Shown: in pieces, positions 1-5,527 of the stretch
Numbering within the stretch: the first letter of the stretch is position 1
Layout: the number at the start of each line of letters is the position of its first letter
NCBI GenBank assembly: GCA_028291445.1
Contig: JAQGIA010000103.1
Span: forward strand, 1-9,171
Source of the DNA: Belnapia sp.
Lineage (GTDB): Bacteria > Pseudomonadota > Alphaproteobacteria > Acetobacterales > Acetobacteraceae
Direction: 5' to 3'
DNA: 9,171 nt
Notes under the pieces: model-generated
What the model was told of the DNA's origin: nothing
Seen by the model: only the letters and a program-made list of their open reading frames with translations
Database searches by the model: none
Program-made: the position numbers and the translations under genes

Positions 1-141
1 CAGCACGCCGGCGGCGAGCGGCCCGGTGGCCCCCATCAGCCGCGCATCGGCCCGATGCGCGCCCACCAGTCCGGTGACGACCTGCGCCAGGGCCAAGGCG
101 AGCGCCAGGGCCAGGGCGAAATGCCCGATCTCGGGGATCAT
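1..141 (-). CDS. ccmF: Cytochrome c maturation heme lyase CcmF, N-terminal fragment
   Basis: Only the first 47 codons lie in the window; the rest runs off the left edge. The translation begins MIPEIGHFALALALALALAQ, which is the usual start of CcmF, followed by the first hydrophobic transmembrane helix. CcmF is a large polytopic inner-membrane protein of System I cytochrome c maturation. With CcmH/CcmI it moves heme from holo-CcmE to the CXXCH site of apocytochrome c in the periplasm. The ATG at 141 is preceded by GGAG (148-151 on the plus strand) with a 6-nt spacer, which supports this start. It follows ccmE after 37 nt in the same direction, the normal gene order. Identification rests on the short N-terminal sequence plus context; the heme-binding WWD region is outside the window. 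Confidence 0.9.
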   Translation of the reverse strand, partial: MIPEIGHFALALALALALAQVVTGLVGAHRADARLMGATGPLAAGVL

Positions 142-178
142 GCGGCGCTCCGGCCAGGGGGGATCATAAGCCGGCGCA

Positions 179-697
179 TCAGGACCCGCTCCGCGGGCGG
201 GCCGGCGCTGGTTCCAGCGTATTCCAGCTGGCGGCCGGCGGCGCGGCGCCCTGGTTGGGATTCCAATGGCCGCTGCGCTTCAGCGCATCGGCGACCTCGG
301 GCGGCATATAGGTCTCGTCGTGCCGGGCCAGCACCTCACTGGCGCGGAACACCCCATCCGGCCCCAGCCGACCGAGCGTCACCACCCCCTGGCCCTCGCG
401 GAACAGGTCGGGCAGCACGCCGCCATAGGTCACCGGGATGGTGCTCGCCCCATCGGTCACGCGGAAGCGTGCCTCCGGCCTGCCATCGGGTGCGGTTTCC
501 CGGGTCACGCTGCCGCCCTCGACCAGACCGCCCAGGCGGAAGGCGCGGTCCGGCTTCGGCGCATCGCGGGCGATGTCGCTGGGCGAGCGGAAGAACACCA
601 GATTGTCCTGGAAGGCGGTCAGCGTCAGGGCGGTGGCGCTGCCGAGCCCGAGGGCGCAGAGCAGCAGCACCCAAAGCCGGCGCTTCTTGCGGGTCAT
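179..697 (-). CDS. ccmE: Periplasmic heme chaperone CcmE
   Basis: The 172-residue protein is a membrane-anchored, periplasm-facing heme chaperone that holds heme covalently and delivers it to CcmF. It starts MTRKKRRLWV, a basic cytoplasmic stub, then a signal-anchor helix at about residues 8-28, then an OB-fold beta-barrel domain with typical segments such as FRLGGLVEGGS and FRVTDGASTIPVTYGG. The heme-binding motif is ARHDETYMPPEV, with the covalent heme ligand His126 and Tyr130 in the HxxxY arrangement. The reading frame is open upstream, but the ATG at 697 is preferred: AAGGA lies 6 nt before it, the family start matches, and it overlaps the ccmD stop as ATGA. The C-terminal tail after the motif is Pro/Ala-rich and probably disordered, which makes the protein slightly longer than many homologs. 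Family assignment is secure. Confidence 0.97.
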   Translation of the reverse strand: MTRKKRRLWVLLLCALGLGSATALTLTAFQDNLVFFRSPSDIARDAPKPDRAFRLGGLVEGGSVTRETAPDGRPEARFRVTDGASTIPVTYGGVLPDLFREGQGVVTLGRLGPDGVFRASEVLARHDETYMPPEVADALKRSGHWNPNQGAAPPAASWNTLEPAPARPRSGS

Positions 698-867
698 GCC
701 CAATCCTTGCCGCGTGTTTCCGTGCCGCGCCGGGCGGCACGGGTATCCAACTGCGCCAGCCGGCGCTTCGCCGCCGCGTGGCGCGCCATGGTGGCGATGG
801 CCAGCGCCAGGAAGCCGCCGACCACCAGCGCATAGCTGACCGTGATATGGACCCAATGCGTGGTCAT
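694..867 (-). CDS. ccmD: Heme exporter protein CcmD
   Basis: This 57-residue small membrane protein lies between ccmC and ccmE, the canonical place for ccmD. It begins MTTHWVHITVSYALVVGGFL, has a single transmembrane helix at about residues 7-27, and then a basic cytoplasmic tail rich in Arg and Lys (MARHAAAKRRLAQLDTRAARR), the usual CcmD topology. CcmD helps release holo-CcmE from the CcmABC complex. The ATG at 867 is preceded by GGAG with a 5-nt spacer and overlaps the ccmC stop by four bases (ATGA). Its own TGA overlaps the ccmE ATG in the same way, so translation of C, D and E is likely coupled. CcmD sequences are poorly conserved, so the call rests on size, topology and context. Confidence 0.93.
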   Translation of the reverse strand: MTTHWVHITVSYALVVGGFLALAIATMARHAAAKRRLAQLDTRAARRGTETRGKDWA

Positions 868-1724
868 GCCAGCTCCGCCTCCCGGCCTTGGGCCGGCATT
901 TCGGCGCGCCGCGCGGCGGCCATCTGCAAGGCCCGGATCCGCCGCTCCATCACCGCCGCCCGGGTCCGCGCCAGCACCAGCGCCATGAAGGCAAGGGTGA
1001 AGCCCAGGGCGCAGACCAGCAACGGATACAGGATATCGACATGCAGCCCCGGCGCATCGAGCCGGGTCACGCTCGCCGGCTGGTGCAGCGTATTCCACCA
1101 ATCGACCGAGAATTTCACGATGGGCACGTTCACCGCACCGATCAGCGCCAGGATCGCACCCATCCGGGCGCCGCGCTCGGCATCGTCGAAGGCCCGCACC
1201 AGCGCCGCATGGCCGAGCCACAGGAAGAACAGCACCAGCACGCTGGTCAGCCGCGCATCCCAGACCCACCAGGTCCCCCACATCGGCTTGCCCCAGAGGC
1301 TCCCGGTCGCCAGGCACAAGGCAGTGGCGGCGGCGCCGACCGGCGACAGCTCCCGCGCCGCGAGATCGGCCAGCGGATGCCGCCAGACCAGCGACAGGAT
1401 GGCGGTGGCAGCAAGGCCGGTATACCCGCCCATGGCCAGCCAGGCCATCGGCACATGGACATACATGATCCGTACCGTCTCGCCCTGCTGGTAGTCCGGC
1501 GGCGAGAAGAACAGGCCCCAGGGCAGGCCGATGCCCAAGGTCAGCAGCGCCGCCCCGATCAGCCAGGGCTGCACCCGCCCGGATAGCCGCAGGAAGCGGC
1601 CCGGATTGGCGAAGCGGTGCAGCGCGCCACCGCGTGGCAGCAGCCCGGCGCCAACGGCATGCAGGGGGCTGACGCCCATGACGGGCGGGGGGCTGGCGCC
1701 CCGGGGTGTCTCGGCGGTTTCCAC
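864..1724 (-). CDS. ccmC: Heme exporter/heme-handling protein CcmC
   Basis: CcmC is a six-helix inner-membrane protein that, with CcmD, attaches heme to CcmE on the periplasmic side. The 286-residue translation holds the tryptophan-rich heme-handling signature WGTWWVWDARLTS (149-161). It also has the two conserved axial histidines, His90 in MYVHVPMAW and His214 in NTLHQPAS, spaced 124 residues apart as in E. coli CcmC (His60/His184). The start is a GTG at 1724 with AGGG 7 nt upstream. This gives about 30 residues of Pro/Gly-rich leader before the usual family beginning near LHRFANPGRFLRL; an ATG at 1679 is the alternative but has no visible ribosome binding site. It is the first gene of the operon: no ccmA or ccmB precedes it here. 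Function is secure, the exact start less so. Confidence 0.95.
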   Translation of the reverse strand: METAETPRGASPPPVMGVSPLHAVGAGLLPRGGALHRFANPGRFLRLSGRVQPWLIGAALLTLGIGLPWGLFFSPPDYQQGETVRIMYVHVPMAWLAMGGYTGLAATAILSLVWRHPLADLAARELSPVGAAATALCLATGSLWGKPMWGTWWVWDARLTSVLVLFFLWLGHAALVRAFDDAERGARMGAILALIGAVNVPIVKFSVDWWNTLHQPASVTRLDAPGLHVDILYPLLVCALGFTLAFMALVLARTRAAVMERRIRALQMAAARRAEMPAQGREAELA

Positions 1725-1776
1725 GTCCCTACCCTAAGCCCGGCATCGGCCGGATTGAAGCATCCACCGTTGCCGC

Positions 1777-1810
1777 CAGCCTGCTGATATCGTCAGCCTG
1801 CTGATATCGA
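1777..1810. repeat. Two tandem 17-bp direct repeats upstream of ccmC
   Basis: Two back-to-back copies of cagcctgctgatatcg plus one variable base (t in 1777-1793, a in 1794-1810) match at 16 of 17 positions. Each copy contains the palindrome GATATC. The array lies 53 bp upstream of the ccmC GTG, where regulator sites could sit. It is either a local tandem duplication or a paired binding site; the sequence alone does not decide. Confidence 0.85.
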
Positions 1811-1989
1811 CGGCCGCCGCCAATGTCCCGCCCAATCCCGTGGCTACCGCCAGGATCTTTGCGGGGAGTGGGGGTGGCAAGGCCGGCGAAGGCCTGCCGC
1901 GCCTCGCCGAGGCCCGGCCGACCTGCTTGATGAACGGCGGCGCTCCATCCAGCCGCCTGGCGGCGACATGGTCCAGCGTCTAACTGAAT

Positions 1990-2004
1990 TCACCATCCTG
2001 GTGA
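1990..2004. repeat. Short perfect hairpin
   Basis: TCACCA and TGGTGA form a six-base-pair stem around a TCC loop. It lies in the gene-poor region, far from either flanking start codon, and has no U-tract on either strand. Its role is unknown and it may be chance. Confidence 0.4.
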
Positions 2005-2110
2005 CGCATCGCAGCCTTACCCGTGGGCAAGCGCTGGAAATCTCCTGAGCGGCAAGCTGGCGCAGCGATTCATCCCGCCCGCAGCGACGCACCAGGCTGC
2101 GCATCACACG

Positions 2111-2127
2111 AATGAGTTTGTCTCATT
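2111..2127. promoter_or_regulatory. Candidate operator dyad upstream of the cadherin-like gene
   Basis: AATGAG and CTCATT are a perfect 6-bp inverted repeat separated by TTTGT. The dyad lies in the most AT-rich patch of the region, 63 bp before the ATG at 2190. It overlaps the beginning of a TATGAT hexamer (2128-2133) that resembles a sigma-70 -10 box, although no good -35 box sits at standard spacing. A repressor or activator site is plausible but unproven. Confidence 0.35.
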
Positions 2128-2155
2128 TATGATTGTGAAATCCCGGATTTTCATA

Positions 2156-2181
2156 CTCTCGGCCATCAGATGGGGCGAGAG
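2156..2181 (+). promoter_or_regulatory. Stem-loop overlapping the ribosome binding site of the cadherin-like gene
   Basis: CTCTCG (2156-2161) and CGAGAG (2176-2181) can pair around a 14-nt loop. The right arm includes GAGAG, the only Shine-Dalgarno-like stretch before the ATG at 2190 (8-nt spacer). If the transcript starts upstream of 2156, the stem could hide the ribosome binding site. This is inference from base pairing only. Confidence 0.35.
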
Positions 2182-2189
2182 CCGAAATC

Positions 2190-3482
2190 ATGCCTTATGT
2201 CCAGGTTTCCGGTGCTATCCCTAACAGCATCCGCGAAGGCAGCCGGCTCGGCGCCTGGGTCGGTGGCCTCGCCGTCAGCGGCGATACCGGCCATGTCGTC
2301 GCCATCGAGACCACCGGCGCCGCGGCGCTGAACTTCAGCGTCCATTGGAACCCTGGCCTCGCCTTCGCCACCATCGATGCAGCTGCCGCGGCCGACTACG
2401 AATCCTTCGCCGCCGGTACCGATCCGCTGCTGGTCTTCGGCCTCAGCATCGTCTTCGACGACGGCAGCCGGCAGGCCTTCGCCAGCTCCTACGCCGTCAC
2501 CCTGCTCGATGCGGATGATACGGCGCCCACCGGCCTAAGCTTCGCCACCGGCGGCAGCGTCACCGCCGGGGCCATCGGCAGCATCATCGGCACCCTGGCG
2601 GTCACCGATCCGGATTCCGCCGGCCCCTTCACCTATAGCTTCACCAATGAGGAGGATTGGCGCTTCGAGGTGGTCGGCAATACCCTGAAGCTGCGCGACG
2701 GCATCAGCCTCGGCCTCGACGAGATGCCGAGCCATCCGCTCATCGTCAGCGTCTCGGATGGGACCCAGGGCGCCGCCTTCGTGCTGGACCTGACGGTCAC
2801 CGATCCCGGCGACCAAGAAAGCGCGGTGGTGGTGCTGGCCGCCGGGGCGCCGCGGGCCGGCTTCGACCTGACCTCCCCTTGGCAGGTCGTCACCCTGCGC
2901 GATTCCCGCGACGTCACCGCGCTGAACGGCTATGGCGAGGGCATCCACCAAGCCTTGTTGGCCGAGGGCGGCGAGGTCTGGTTGCCGGCGGTCGAGACCC
3001 TGCGGCTGGCCGATGGCCATGTCGATTTCACCCCCAGCGGCGATGCCGCCCGCGCTGCCGCGCTGCATGCCGCGGTAGCCGGGGCGCCGGCCAGCGGCGC
3101 CGACCTCGCGCGGATTCTCGCACCCGGCGGGGCGAGCCTCGGCTGGGTGGAGGCCGCCGCCGCGCTGCTGACGCCGGCGCTCGCCGCGCTGCCTGCCGCC
3201 GATCTGGTCACCAGTTTTTATCAGTCGGCGCTGGACCGGGACCCGGATGCAGCGGAACTGGCGCTGCAGACCGGCCGCCTGGCCTCCGGCACCAGCCGCG
3301 CCCAGATCCTGGCCGATATCGCCGGCTCGCCCGAGGCGCTGGCGGCGCAGGCCACGGCAGATGGCATCTGGGTGGCCGATAACCTGGGCGGTGCTGCTGC
3401 CTGGCATCTGGACGCCGGTGGACAGGCCTTCGGCCAGTTGGTCGAGGCCGGTGACCCGATCGGCTTCGCCTGGCTGCTGTAG
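2190..3482 (+). CDS. Cadherin-like and DUF4214 domain protein, putative secreted or surface protein
   Basis: The 430-residue acidic, Ala/Gly/Asp-rich protein has no N-terminal signal peptide or membrane helix. Residues about 1-110 look like a beta-sandwich domain. Residues about 112-206 form a cadherin-like domain with the typical GTLAVTDPDS, FTYSF and HPLIVSVSDG strands. Residues 266-280 (PAVETLRLADGHVDF) resemble the segment that usually precedes DUF4214 repeats in RTX-type proteins. One DUF4214-like unit is clear at about 339-385 (LVTSFYQSALDRDPDAAELA), and a decayed copy may precede it. The tail ends GFAWLL after acidic residues, compatible with a C-terminal type I secretion signal, but there are no GGXGXD calcium repeats and no ABC exporter nearby. 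The ATG at 2190 has only a weak GAGAG ribosome site. Secretion and an adhesive or structural role are inference; no enzymatic motif is seen. It converges with the regulator gene 10 bp downstream. Confidence 0.75.
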   Translation: MPYVQVSGAIPNSIREGSRLGAWVGGLAVSGDTGHVVAIETTGAAALNFSVHWNPGLAFATIDAAAAADYESFAAGTDPLLVFGLSIVFDDGSRQAFASSYAVTLLDADDTAPTGLSFATGGSVTAGAIGSIIGTLAVTDPDSAGPFTYSFTNEEDWRFEVVGNTLKLRDGISLGLDEMPSHPLIVSVSDGTQGAAFVLDLTVTDPGDQESAVVVLAAGAPRAGFDLTSPWQVVTLRDSRDVTALNGYGEGIHQALLAEGGEVWLPAVETLRLADGHVDFTPSGDAARAAALHAAVAGAPASGADLARILAPGGASLGWVEAAAALLTPALAALPAADLVTSFYQSALDRDPDAAELALQTGRLASGTSRAQILADIAGSPEALAAQATADGIWVADNLGGAAAWHLDAGGQAFGQLVEAGDPIGFAWLL

Positions 3483-3492
3483 TGCCGCCGTA

Positions 3493-4020
3493 TCAGGGCG
3501 CCGGCGTCCAGACCTGCTTAAGGTTGCGCAGGGTGAAGCTGCTGCGGGTATGGCGCACGCCGGGCAGGCGGTAGAGCTTCTCCCGCAGCAGCCGCTCATA
3601 GCCGGCGGTGCCACCGACCGCGGCCTTGATGACGTAGTCGTATTCGCCGGTGACCAGCCAGGCCTCCACCACCTCCGGCATCTCGGTCACCGCCTGCTCG
3701 AAGCGGCGCAGGCTCTCCTCGTCGTGCCGCTCCATCATCACCTCGATGATGACCGTATCCGGCAGGCCGAGCGCCGCCTGGTCGAGGATGGCGACATAGC
3801 CCTTGATGACCCCGGCCTGTTCCAGCCGCCGCACCCGGGTCCAGCAGGGGGAGGCGGACAGGCCGACCTCCTCGGCCAGCTCGGCATTGGTCAGCCGGGC
3901 ATTGCGGTGCAGGGCGCGGAGGATGCGGCGGTCGATCGCGTCGAGCCGGGGGGCATCGAGCCGGGGGGCGCCGAGCCGCGGCGCAACAAGGCGGGGAGAA
4001 TCGTGGCGGGGGGCGTCCAT
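3493..4020 (-). CDS. Lrp/AsnC family transcriptional regulator
   Basis: The 175-residue protein is a leucine-responsive-type DNA-binding regulator. Such proteins form dimers or octamers and sense amino acids or related 2-oxo acids. The conserved start of the family, LDAIDRRILRALHRNARL, is at residues 26-43. The winged helix-turn-helix follows at about 43-75 (LTNAELAEEVGLSASPCWTR), and the ligand-binding RAM domain at about 85-170 includes GEYDYVIKA. Residues 2-26 are an extension of five pentapeptides of the form (D/V/G)-A/S-P-R-L/H, encoded by a 15-bp tandem repeat. No other in-frame ATG, GTG or TTG exists before the conserved core, so the ATG at 4020 is the only available start although its ribosome site is poor. 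It is divergent from the monooxygenase gene and a likely regulator of it and of itself; the effector is unknown. Confidence 0.93.
   Translation of the reverse strand: MDAPRHDSPRLVAPRLGAPRLDAPRLDAIDRRILRALHRNARLTNAELAEEVGLSASPCWTRVRRLEQAGVIKGYVAILDQAALGLPDTVIIEVMMERHDEESLRRFEQAVTEMPEVVEAWLVTGEYDYVIKAAVGGTAGYERLLREKLYRLPGVRHTRSSFTLRNLKQVWTPAP
3943..4017 (-). repeat. Five tandem 15-bp units in the start of the regulator gene
   Basis: Codons 2-26 are five in-frame 15-bp units encoding DAPRH, DSPRL, VAPRL, GAPRL and DAPRL. The last two units are nearly identical (GGCGCCCCCCGGCTC and GATGCCCCCCGGCTC) and earlier ones have diverged. This is a coding minisatellite produced by tandem duplication. It also spans the DNA where the divergent monooxygenase promoter is expected. 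Confidence 0.9.
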
Positions 4021-4042
4021 GCGTCATGCTACGCCTTGCCGC

Positions 4043-5365
4043 ATGACCCGCGAAATCCGCCTGAACGCCTTCGACATGGCCTGCGTCGGCCATATCCAGC
4101 ACGGGATGTGGACCCACCCCCGGGACCGCTCCACCGAATACACCTCCATCGACCATTGGATGGACCTCGCCCGCACCCTGGAACGCGGCCTGTTCGATGG
4201 GCTGTTCCTGGCCGATGTGGTGGGCGTCTACGACGTGCTGGGCGGCAGCCCGGACGCCGCCATCCGCAATGCGGTGCAGATCCCGCTGCTGGACCCGCTG
4301 CTGCTGGTCCCGGCCATGGCCGCCGTCACCCGCAATCTCGGCTTCGGCGTCACCTGCAACCTGACCTATGAGGCGCCTTACCTGTTCGCCCGGCGGATGA
4401 GCACGCTGGACCACCTGACCCGCGGCCGGATCGGCTGGAACATCGTCACCGGCTACCTCGACAGCGCCGCCCGGGCGATGGGCCTCGACCGGCAATTGCG
4501 GCACGACGACCGCTACGATGCCGCCGAGGCCTTCATGGGATCGGTCTACGGGTTGTGGGAAGGCAGCTGGGCGGATGACGCGGTGCAGCGGGACCGCGCC
4601 AGCGGGACCTATGCCGACCCCGCCAAGGTTCGCGGCATTGGGGGCCGCGGCCCGCATCTGGTCGAGCCCTCGCCGCAACGCACCCCGGTGCTGTACCAGG
4701 CCGGCGCCTCCGACCGCGGCCGCGAATTCGCCGCGCGCCATGCCGAATGCGTCTTCGTCAATGCCGGCCGCCCGGCCGACGTCGCCCGGCTGGTCGGAGA
4801 CCTCCGCGCCCGCGCCGCACCCCGGCCGATCCGTGTCTTCGCCGGCGCCACGCTGGTGGTCGGCCGCACCGAGGCCGAGGCGCAGGATCTTCTGGCGGAG
4901 TACCGCCGCCATGCCAGTGTCGAGGGCGCGCTCGCCCATGCCAGCGCCTCGCTCGGCATCGACTTCGACCGTTTCGCCATGGACGAGCCGATCGCGGTCG
5001 CCGCCACGGACGCCATCAGCTCGAATGTGGAAGCCATGCGCCGGGTCTTCGGCCCCGGCTGGACCAAACGCCAGTTGATCGACCAATTCATCCTCGGCAG
5101 CCGCCAGCGCCCGATCACCGGCAGCGCGGCGCAGGTCGCCGAGGCGCTGATCGAATTCGCCGAGACGGCCGATGTGGATGGCTTCAACCTCTCCCGCACC
5201 GTCATGCCGGAAGGGCTGGAGAGCGTGGTCGACCTGCTGGTGCCGGTGTTGCAGGAGCGCGGCGCCTATAAGCGCGGCTATGCGACCGGCACCTACCGGG
5301 AGAAGCTGTTCGGCACCGGCCCACGCCTCGCCGCGCCGCATCCGGCTGCCGCCTGGCGGCCGTAG
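4043..5365 (+). CDS. FMN-dependent monooxygenase of the NtaA/SnaA/DszA/DmoA family
   Basis: This 440-residue protein is a luciferase-like TIM-barrel monooxygenase that uses O2 and reduced FMN from a partner reductase. The start, IRLNAFDMACVGH (5-17), closely resembles dimethyl sulfide monooxygenase DmoA. Further family landmarks are LERGLFDGLFLADVVGVYDV (46-65), FARRMSTLDHLTRGRIGWNI (115-134), RYDAAEAF (157-164), PSPQRTPVLYQAGASDRGRE (209-228) and AARHAECVF (230-238). The length matches the family (about 440-460). The substrate could be a sulfide, an aminopolycarboxylate or another small amine or sulfur compound; sequence alone cannot tell. No flavin reductase gene is in the window. The ATG at 4043 fits the family N-terminus; an in-frame ATG at 4019 would add eight residues and overlap the regulator start. 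Neither has a strong ribosome site. Confidence 0.9.
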   Translation: MTREIRLNAFDMACVGHIQHGMWTHPRDRSTEYTSIDHWMDLARTLERGLFDGLFLADVVGVYDVLGGSPDAAIRNAVQIPLLDPLLLVPAMAAVTRNLGFGVTCNLTYEAPYLFARRMSTLDHLTRGRIGWNIVTGYLDSAARAMGLDRQLRHDDRYDAAEAFMGSVYGLWEGSWADDAVQRDRASGTYADPAKVRGIGGRGPHLVEPSPQRTPVLYQAGASDRGREFAARHAECVFVNAGRPADVARLVGDLRARAAPRPIRVFAGATLVVGRTEAEAQDLLAEYRRHASVEGALAHASASLGIDFDRFAMDEPIAVAATDAISSNVEAMRRVFGPGWTKRQLIDQFILGSRQRPITGSAAQVAEALIEFAETADVDGFNLSRTVMPEGLESVVDLLVPVLQERGAYKRGYATGTYREKLFGTGPRLAAPHPAAAWRP

Positions 5366-5373
5366 CACAGAAA

Positions 5374-5417
5374 TTCCTGCCGTCCCTTCGGCACTGCACC
5401 ATGGAATACGGCAGGAA
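5374..5417. promoter_or_regulatory. Perfect 10-bp inverted repeat with an alternative inner hairpin
   Basis: TTCCTGCCGT (5374-5383) and ACGGCAGGAA (5408-5417) are exact reverse complements separated by 24 nt. The left arm also overlaps a second stem, TGCCG (5378-5382) with CGGCA (5389-5393) around a 6-nt loop. The two stems cannot form together. It begins 9 nt after the monooxygenase stop. There is no U-tract on the plus strand, so a standard intrinsic terminator is unlikely. An operator or a leader RNA switch for the downstream oxidoreductase is possible. Confidence 0.6.
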
Positions 5418-5464
5418 ACGCCGCCCGACCCAGCGCATCATTCCAGGCCACGAAGGGCAGGGAG

Positions 5465-5485
5465 GGGGATTGCCGCCAACTCCCC
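5465..5485 (+). promoter_or_regulatory. Leader hairpin upstream of the oxidoreductase
   Basis: GGGGATTG (5465-5472) pairs with CAA (5477-5479) and TCCCC (5481-5485), leaving one bulged C and a CCGC loop: an eight-pair stem. It ends 42 nt before the ATG at 5528 and no U-tract follows. Whether it is transcribed or functional is unknown. Confidence 0.4.
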
Positions 5486-5513
5486 GCCGCCCGACATTAC
5501 ATGCCAAAGGCGC

Positions 5514-5518
5514 AGGAG
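5514..5518 (+). promoter_or_regulatory. Ribosome binding site that decides the oxidoreductase start
   Basis: AGGAG lies 9 nt before the ATG at 5528. An in-frame ATG at 5501 would put this site inside the coding sequence and has no such motif of its own, so 5528 is preferred. Confidence 0.75.
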
Positions 5519-5527
5519 ACGGTACCG

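Larger units (their letters stand above)
1725..2189. other. Gene-poor region between divergent ccmC and the cadherin-like gene
   Basis: These 465 bases separate the divergently read ccmC and the 430-residue gene, and should hold both promoters. I see no convincing gene. A minus-strand open frame of 87 codons (1844-2107) is Arg/Ser/Pro-rich and matches no family I know. A plus-strand frame around 1925-2048, ending in the TGA at 2046, reads DLLDERRRSIQPPGGDMVQR in part and could be a gene relic, but I cannot name it. The region contains a 17-bp direct repeat near ccmC, a small hairpin at 1990-2004 and an AT-richer patch at about 2100-2160 next to the downstream gene. Confidence 0.6.

Noticed and set aside
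55..1494. A 479-codon plus-strand open frame across the ccm operon
   Set aside because: It is antisense to four well-supported ccm genes and its product is low-complexity Arg/Pro/Ala sequence.
2128..2133. TATGAT as a confident sigma-70 -10 box for the cadherin-like gene
   Set aside because: The bases 17 bp upstream (around 2105-2110) do not resemble a -35 box, so it is mentioned only as part of the dyad region.
3596..5368. A 590-codon minus-strand open frame opposite the monooxygenase and extending into the regulator gene
   Set aside because: Over the monooxygenase it is the codon-aligned antisense frame, open for the same compositional reason, and in the regulator it is an off-frame reading of the true gene. 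No recognisable domains.
5374..5417. Calling the 10-bp inverted repeat an intrinsic terminator
   Set aside because: The loop is 24 nt and no run of T follows on the plus strand; on the minus strand only three T follow the stem, and no minus-strand gene ends there.
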